From contig JAJZEG010000323.1 in NCBI GenBank assembly GCA_021828605.1, forward strand, positions 1 through 16,793: a stretch of 16,793 nt of DNA, written 5' to 3'. Source of the stretch: Pseudomonadota bacterium. Its GTDB lineage: Bacteria > Pseudomonadota > Alphaproteobacteria > Acetobacterales > Acetobacteraceae. The notes under the pieces were generated by a model that saw only the letters and a list, made by a program, of their open reading frames with translations, was not told the DNA's origin and searched no databases. Within the stretch, counting starts at the first letter, position 1. Every line of letters starts with the position of its first letter. This document shows, one piece after another, positions 13,061 through 16,793 of this stretch. A program made the translations under genes and the position numbers.

Positions 13061-13470
13061 CGCTGGTTCTCGACGCGTCGATGACCATAAGCTGGCTCTT
13101 CGAGGACGAGCATACCAAAGCAGCCCATGAGGTCATGCGCCGTGTCATTGCCGAGGGTGCGCTGGTTCCTTCCCTGTGGCGGCTGGAAGTCGCCAACGTG
13201 CTGCGTAACGCCGTCCGCCGCCATCGCTGCGATGCGAATTATGCCGATCTCTCAATCGCCAGGCTCGGACGCCTCGCCATCCAGAGCGATCAGGAAACCG
13301 ATAACCATGCCTGGGGCATCACCCGCATCCTGGCGGGCGAAGAAAATTTAACGCTGTACGATGCAGCCTATCTCGAACTCGCCATACGCAAGCGCGCAAC
13401 CCTGGCCTCCTGCGACGCCGCTTTGCTGAGCGCCGCATCCCGCCATGGCCTCAATACGATCACGGCCTGA
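13057..13470 (+). CDS. vapC: PIN-domain ribonuclease toxin (VapC type)
   Basis: This 137-residue PIN domain begins with GTG at 13057, overlapping the antitoxin stop. The four acidic metal ligands expected for activity are visible: D6 (LVLDAS), E44 (LEVANVL), D102 (LYDAAY) and D120 (SCDAAL). VapC toxins cleave tRNA or rRNA with Mg2+ or Mn2+ and arrest growth until antitoxin is resupplied; the target here is unknown. The active site is complete, so it is probably functional. Its end faces the end of the histidine kinase gene with only 15 bases between the two convergent stops, leaving no room for separate terminators. Confidence 0.93.
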   Translation: MTLVLDASMTISWLFEDEHTKAAHEVMRRVIAEGALVPSLWRLEVANVLRNAVRRHRCDANYADLSIARLGRLAIQSDQETDNHAWGITRILAGEENLTLYDAAYLELAIRKRATLASCDAALLSAASRHGLNTITA

Positions 13471-13485
13471 CCGCCACTCCAACCC

Positions 13486-14691
13486 TCAGCCGCGCGGGTT
13501 CGCAAACACGATAATCGCCTGCGCACCGGCGCGATCCTGCCGCGTCGACACATGCAACGACCCATGATGCGCCTCGATAATTTCCCGCGCGAGCACCAGC
13601 CCGATACCGCTGCCGCCCGGCTTGGTGGTGAAGCCCGGCACAAACAAATTCTCGCTCGGCGGCAATCCTTTGCCATCATCAATAATCGCAATGCGCAGGT
13701 TCGGTCCGTCAATGGTGAGCGTAATCTCCACCCCGCCCCCGGTTTCCAACGCCGCATCGCCCGCATTGCGAATGAGGTTGATCAACGCCTGTTCGATTTG
13801 CGCGGGATCGAGCGTTGCGGGTGCTGCATCGCTAATTCGGGTGACAACCGGCACCCGCATCTCCAAATCGGCGAGGCGCTGGAGCAGCGGGCCGAGCAAC
13901 ACCGCTTCGGGCGTCGGCGGTGGCAGACGGGCAAACTCGGCATAGCGACGAATAAAACTTGCGAGGCTGCGGCTGCGCCGTTCGATCAGCGCCAGCCCGT
14001 CGCGCATTTGCGCAGGCTCCGCCCCGGAGCGCTGCAACACCTCGGCGGTCGCCTGGATCGGCCCGAGCGAATTACCGGTCTCATGGCTCAGCACGCGGAT
14101 TAAGCCGCGCCAAACCCGTCTTTCTTCCTCGCGCAACGCGCGGGATAAATCGCTCGCCACTAACACTAAATGATCCCGCCCGCCACGCCGGAACGGCACC
14201 CGCCGCACATCCCAAGGGCCCGCACCGCCGGGCAGCGCCGTCTCAAAACGATTAGGCGCGCCAATCGGCAGCCAATCGCCAATACCCAACCGCGCCGGAT
14301 GCTGCCCCGCGAGCCGTTCTGCATCCATGCCGAGCAGCGTGCCCGCCGCACCATTACCGCCGATAATCGTGCCGCGCGGACCGATGATAATCAGCGCCAA
14401 ATCAACCGCGCCCAGCAATTTGCCGAGCAACGCATCCGACTCAATTCCCGCCCGCCGCGTCCCCATCAGCCCATCGGCCAGCGCATTCACCGCCGCGAAC
14501 GCACCACCCAGCGCCCCGCGCGCCGCCACCGCCCGCAACGCATATTCGCCATCGCGCAACCCCAGCAATAACGCCGCAATTTGCCGATACCCCCGGTTCG
14601 CCCGCCGCCAAGCCAGCGCATAGCCGCATCCAATCCCGATAATGAGCGCAACCGCGATCACCACAGTCTTCGCAAAAGCGGGCACCATCAT
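13486..14691 (-). CDS. Sensor histidine kinase, NtrY-like (one TM, PAS-like domain)
   Basis: This 401-residue kinase should autophosphorylate a histidine and pass phosphate to the NtrC-type regulator encoded just upstream. There is a single membrane segment (about residues 9-27), then a linker and a PAS-like domain (about 85-180). The dimerisation/H-box LSHETGNSLGPIQA has H203 as phosphoacceptor. ATP-binding boxes follow: N (LINLIRNAGDAAL), G1 (IIDDGKGLP) and G2 (KPGGSGIGLVLA). With only one anchor and no periplasmic loop, the signal is probably sensed in the cytoplasm or membrane. It starts with an ATGA overlap on the regulator gene, indicating coupled translation. The first methionine is uncertain because ATG codons occur in tandem. 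Confidence 0.93.
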   Translation of the reverse strand: MMVPAFAKTVVIAVALIIGIGCGYALAWRRANRGYRQIAALLLGLRDGEYALRAVAARGALGGAFAAVNALADGLMGTRRAGIESDALLGKLLGAVDLALIIIGPRGTIIGGNGAAGTLLGMDAERLAGQHPARLGIGDWLPIGAPNRFETALPGGAGPWDVRRVPFRRGGRDHLVLVASDLSRALREEERRVWRGLIRVLSHETGNSLGPIQATAEVLQRSGAEPAQMRDGLALIERRSRSLASFIRRYAEFARLPPPTPEAVLLGPLLQRLADLEMRVPVVTRISDAAPATLDPAQIEQALINLIRNAGDAALETGGGVEITLTIDGPNLRIAIIDDGKGLPPSENLFVPGFTTKPGGSGIGLVLAREIIEAHHGSLHVSTRQDRAGAQAIIVFANPRG

Positions 14692-16016
14692 GTTCGCAAC
14701 AGAGACAGTCTGCGATAAAACGCACTGCGCGACAGGCCCAGCCGTTTCGCCGCCAGCTCAACATCGCCGCCCGCCTCCGCCATCGCGCGCTGCACCAAAT
14801 AACGCTCCGCCTGCTCCAAGGTCATGCGCTCAAGCGGCAACTCCGCCACCGACCCCAGCCGCAACTGCGCCACACCGATCATTTCATCCTCGGCCAGCAG
14901 CACCGCGCGCTCCACCACATGCGCCAACTCGCGCACATTGCCCGGCCAGCGATGCGCCGCCAGCGCGGCCAGTGCCGCAGGCAGAAATCCCCGAACCGTC
15001 CGGTGATGGCGCGCCGCCGACTCTGCCAAACAATGGCCCGCCAGCAGCAACACATCATCACCCCGTTCGCGCAACGGCGGCAGGGCAATTTCCACCGTGT
15101 TCAGCCGGAACAATAAATCCTGGCGAAACCGCCCTTGCGCAATCAAACCCTGCACATCGGCATTGGTCGCCGCAATCACCCGCACATCAACCCGCCTCGG
15201 CTTCGCCTCGCCCACCCGGGTAATCATCCCATCTTCCAGCACCGAGAGCAGGCGCGCCTGGGTCGCCAAACTCGCATTGCCGATTTCATCCAAAAACAAC
15301 ACCCCGCCATCGGCAATTTCAAACCGCCCAATCCGGTCGGCCTTCGCATCGGTGAACGCACCGCGCACATGGCCGAATAATTCCGCTTCAATCAGGCTTT
15401 CCGGCACCGATCCCAAATCAAGCGTCACAAACGGCTTGGCGCTCCGCCGCGACAACGCGGCAATGTGCCGCGCAATCACCCCCTTGCCGGTGCCACTCTC
15501 GCCGGAAATCAATACCGGCACATTCGCGGGCGCGATTTTCGCAACCAGGTCCAGTACCGCGCGCATCGGCGCGGACTGGCCAATAATATCGCCCTGCTCC
15601 GCCGGATGGATCAAGCTCGCCGCCGTGCCTTGCGCCCGCGCCAACGCCAACTGGCTGCGCAGCACCGTGATCAGCCGGGTATTCTCCCACGGTTTTTCCA
15701 AAAAATCCGCCGCCCCCGCTTGCAACGCGCGCACCGCCAAATCAACCGATCCCCACCCGGTAAGCACCACCACCGGCAGCGCCGGATCGCGCGCTTTCAC
15801 CGCAGCGAGCAGCCGTAACCCCTCATCGCCCGAGGTCGTATCCGCGGTGAAATTCAAATCCAACAGCAGCGCATCAACGCTGCCCGCCTCCAACAGCAAA
15901 GCCGCCTCCGCCAGCGAAGCCGCCCCCTTAGTGTCGAAACCCTCGGCTTGCAGCACCAGCGCCAAGGCCTCGCGGCTATCGCGCTGATCATCCGCAATCA
16001 GAATGGTACGCCGCAT
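14688..16016 (-). CDS. NtrC-family sigma54-dependent response regulator
   Basis: This 442-residue three-domain activator has a receiver at 1-120 with D9, D10, phosphoacceptor D53, T86 and K108. The AAA+ domain runs from about 145 to 375, with Walker A GESGTGKG (172-179), Walker B LFLDEIG (240-246) and an arginine-finger region. A Fis-type helix-turn-helix lies at about 415-438 (ELAAKRLGLSRSAFYRRL). The loop that contacts sigma54 reads GAFTDA (219-224) instead of the usual GAFTGA. A similar variant occurs, as I recall, in regulators linked to MacB-type transporters. It starts 3 bases after the ABC permease stop and overlaps the kinase start, so the three form an operon. The expected target is the transporter itself or its own operon. 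Confidence 0.95.
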   Translation of the reverse strand: MRRTILIADDQRDSREALALVLQAEGFDTKGAASLAEAALLLEAGSVDALLLDLNFTADTTSGDEGLRLLAAVKARDPALPVVVLTGWGSVDLAVRALQAGAADFLEKPWENTRLITVLRSQLALARAQGTAASLIHPAEQGDIIGQSAPMRAVLDLVAKIAPANVPVLISGESGTGKGVIARHIAALSRRSAKPFVTLDLGSVPESLIEAELFGHVRGAFTDAKADRIGRFEIADGGVLFLDEIGNASLATQARLLSVLEDGMITRVGEAKPRRVDVRVIAATNADVQGLIAQGRFRQDLLFRLNTVEIALPPLRERGDDVLLLAGHCLAESAARHHRTVRGFLPAALAALAAHRWPGNVRELAHVVERAVLLAEDEMIGVAQLRLGSVAELPLERMTLEQAERYLVQRAMAEAGGDVELAAKRLGLSRSAFYRRLSLLRT

Positions 16017-16019
16017 CGC

Positions 16020-16793
16020 TCACCCCGCATCCAATAATGTGCGCACCGACATCCGTGCCGCCATCCGCGCCGGACGCCAGGCTGCGCCCAGCACAATCAC
16101 CACCACCAGCGAGAAAATGCCGCAAAACACCGCCAGTTTGATCCCATCGACATCAACCAGAACCGGCGCCATCGCGCGCAGCAGCAGCAACGCGCCCGCC
16201 ACCCCAACCGCCAGCCCGACGCTGAGCAACCAGAGCGCATCGCGCAACGCCTCGCGCAATAATCGAGCGTGATTGGCGCCGAGCATGGCGCGCAATCCAA
16301 ATTCCGGCAAGCGCGCCCGGGCAATCAACCCATTCACCGCATAAACACCCAGCCCCGCTAACACCAGCGCAATCGCGGCGAAGCCCGCCGCCATCGCCGC
16401 CGCCAGGGTGCGAAATGACTCATGGATGAATATTTTTCGGCTATAGGATTGCACGCTGAGCACCAGCGCACCGGGCACGGCCTTGGTAATTTGAGCCCGC
16501 ACTGCGCTGAGCGCCGTCCCAAACGCACCATGATACGCCGCAATAATATGCACGCCATTCAACGTGACTCGGTCAAATTTGAACGAGTGCAGCGGCACAT
16601 ACATGCTCCCCGGCGATGCGTGCCAGGGCGTGACCCGCCAGATCACCTTGTTGGTCACCCCAATAATCCGGTACAGTCCCAATCCATCCAAATTCACCGA
16701 CCGGCCCACCACCTGATCGGTGCCAAATAACCGCTTGGCGAAGCCCGCGCCGACAATAATCACTTTCGCGCCGCTCTGATAATCCAGCCGGGA
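16020..16793 (-). CDS. MacB/FtsX-type ABC transporter permease, C-terminal part (cut by window edge)
   Basis: The frame stays open to the last base of the window, so this is the C-terminal 257 residues of a longer protein. It begins inside a MacB periplasmic core domain (VIIVGAGFAKRLFG, then GRSVNLDGLGLYRIIGV) and continues into an FtsX-like domain with three membrane segments. Between the first two lies the loop RLPEFGLRAMLGA, which matches the family loop 'REIGIRMALGA' thought to touch the ATPase. Such transporters export peptides, macrolides or lipoproteins, or act as mechanotransducers in the envelope; the acidobacterial duplicated permeases are similar. It is the first visible gene of the operon with the regulator and kinase. 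The substrate and the ATPase partner lie outside the window. Confidence 0.88.
   Translation of the reverse strand, partial: SRLDYQSGAKVIIVGAGFAKRLFGTDQVVGRSVNLDGLGLYRIIGVTNKVIWRVTPWHASPGSMYVPLHSFKFDRVTLNGVHIIAAYHGAFGTALSAVRAQITKAVPGALVLSVQSYSRKIFIHESFRTLAAAMAAGFAAIALVLAGLGVYAVNGLIARARLPEFGLRAMLGANHARLLREALRDALWLLSVGLAVGVAGALLLLRAMAPVLVDVDGIKLAVFCGIFSLVVVIVLGAAWRPARMAARMSVRTLLDAG

Noticed and set aside
13471..13485. Terminator between the convergent vapC and kinase genes
   Set aside because: Only 15 bases with no inverted repeat.
15097..15987. Plus-strand frame of 296 codons inside the response regulator
   Set aside because: The minus-strand regulator has all receiver, AAA+ and HTH motifs; the plus frame is Ser/Arg/Ala-rich low-complexity shadow sequence.
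13486..16793. Sigma54 -24/-12 promoter for the regulator operon
   Set aside because: No convincing site was seen in the window; the operon's start is beyond the right edge.

Overview
The window reads as chromosomal DNA of an alphaproteobacterium, most likely an acidophilic member of the Acetobacteraceae/Rhodospirillales (Acidiphilium/Acidocella-like). This is inferred from the GC-rich, CGC/GCC-heavy coding style, a mitochondrial-type complex I accessory subunit (NDUFS4-like) next to a tRNA-Pro gene, and the overall protein flavour. Genus was not tested by any search. Coding density is very high, and no gene-free stretch exceeds about 250 bases.

Left part (1-3690). On the minus strand, a large PLP-dependent Orn/Lys/Arg decarboxylase is followed by a DUF1275/YoaK-type membrane protein. 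A perfect long inverted repeat lies downstream of the pair and a second lies in the decarboxylase leader. Upstream on the same strand are the NDUFS4-like subunit and tRNA-Pro(UGG).

Centre (3690-12549). All genes are on the plus strand. An APC-family amino-acid permease leads into a copper/metal-handling and envelope-redox cluster: a MerT-like three-TM protein, a small secreted His/Cys-rich protein, a Tat-exported multicopper oxidase, a DUF411 metal-binding protein, a SAM methyltransferase, an SCO1/SenC copper chaperone, a TlpA-like thioredoxin, a small Cys-rich membrane protein, a 1-Cys peroxiredoxin (Prx6 type), CopC and CopD. Several neighbours overlap by ATGA or GTGA, so much of it is probably one transcript. 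The likely joint job is periplasmic and membrane copper binding, oxidation and delivery, with thiol and peroxide control. No copper ATPase, RND efflux system or metal-responsive regulator is visible here.

Right-centre (12550-13470). A 4 x 37-bp identical tandem repeat ends in a hairpin and sits directly upstream of a VapBC-type toxin-antitoxin pair (AbrB-fold antitoxin, PIN-domain toxin).

Right part (13486-16793). A minus-strand operon runs in from beyond the window edge: a MacB/FtsX-type ABC permease (partial), an NtrC-family sigma54 response regulator with a GAFTDA instead of GAFTGA loop, and an NtrY-like sensor histidine kinase with one membrane anchor and a PAS-like domain. This looks like an envelope or drug-export module with its own two-component control.

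The most unusual items are the tandem-repeat array before the toxin-antitoxin pair, the gene mix in the copper cluster (METTL7-like methyltransferase, Prx6, two uncharacterised Cys-rich envelope proteins), a leucine at the expected axial type-1 copper position of the multicopper oxidase, and the variant sigma54-contact loop. I see no clearly unprecedented large system.
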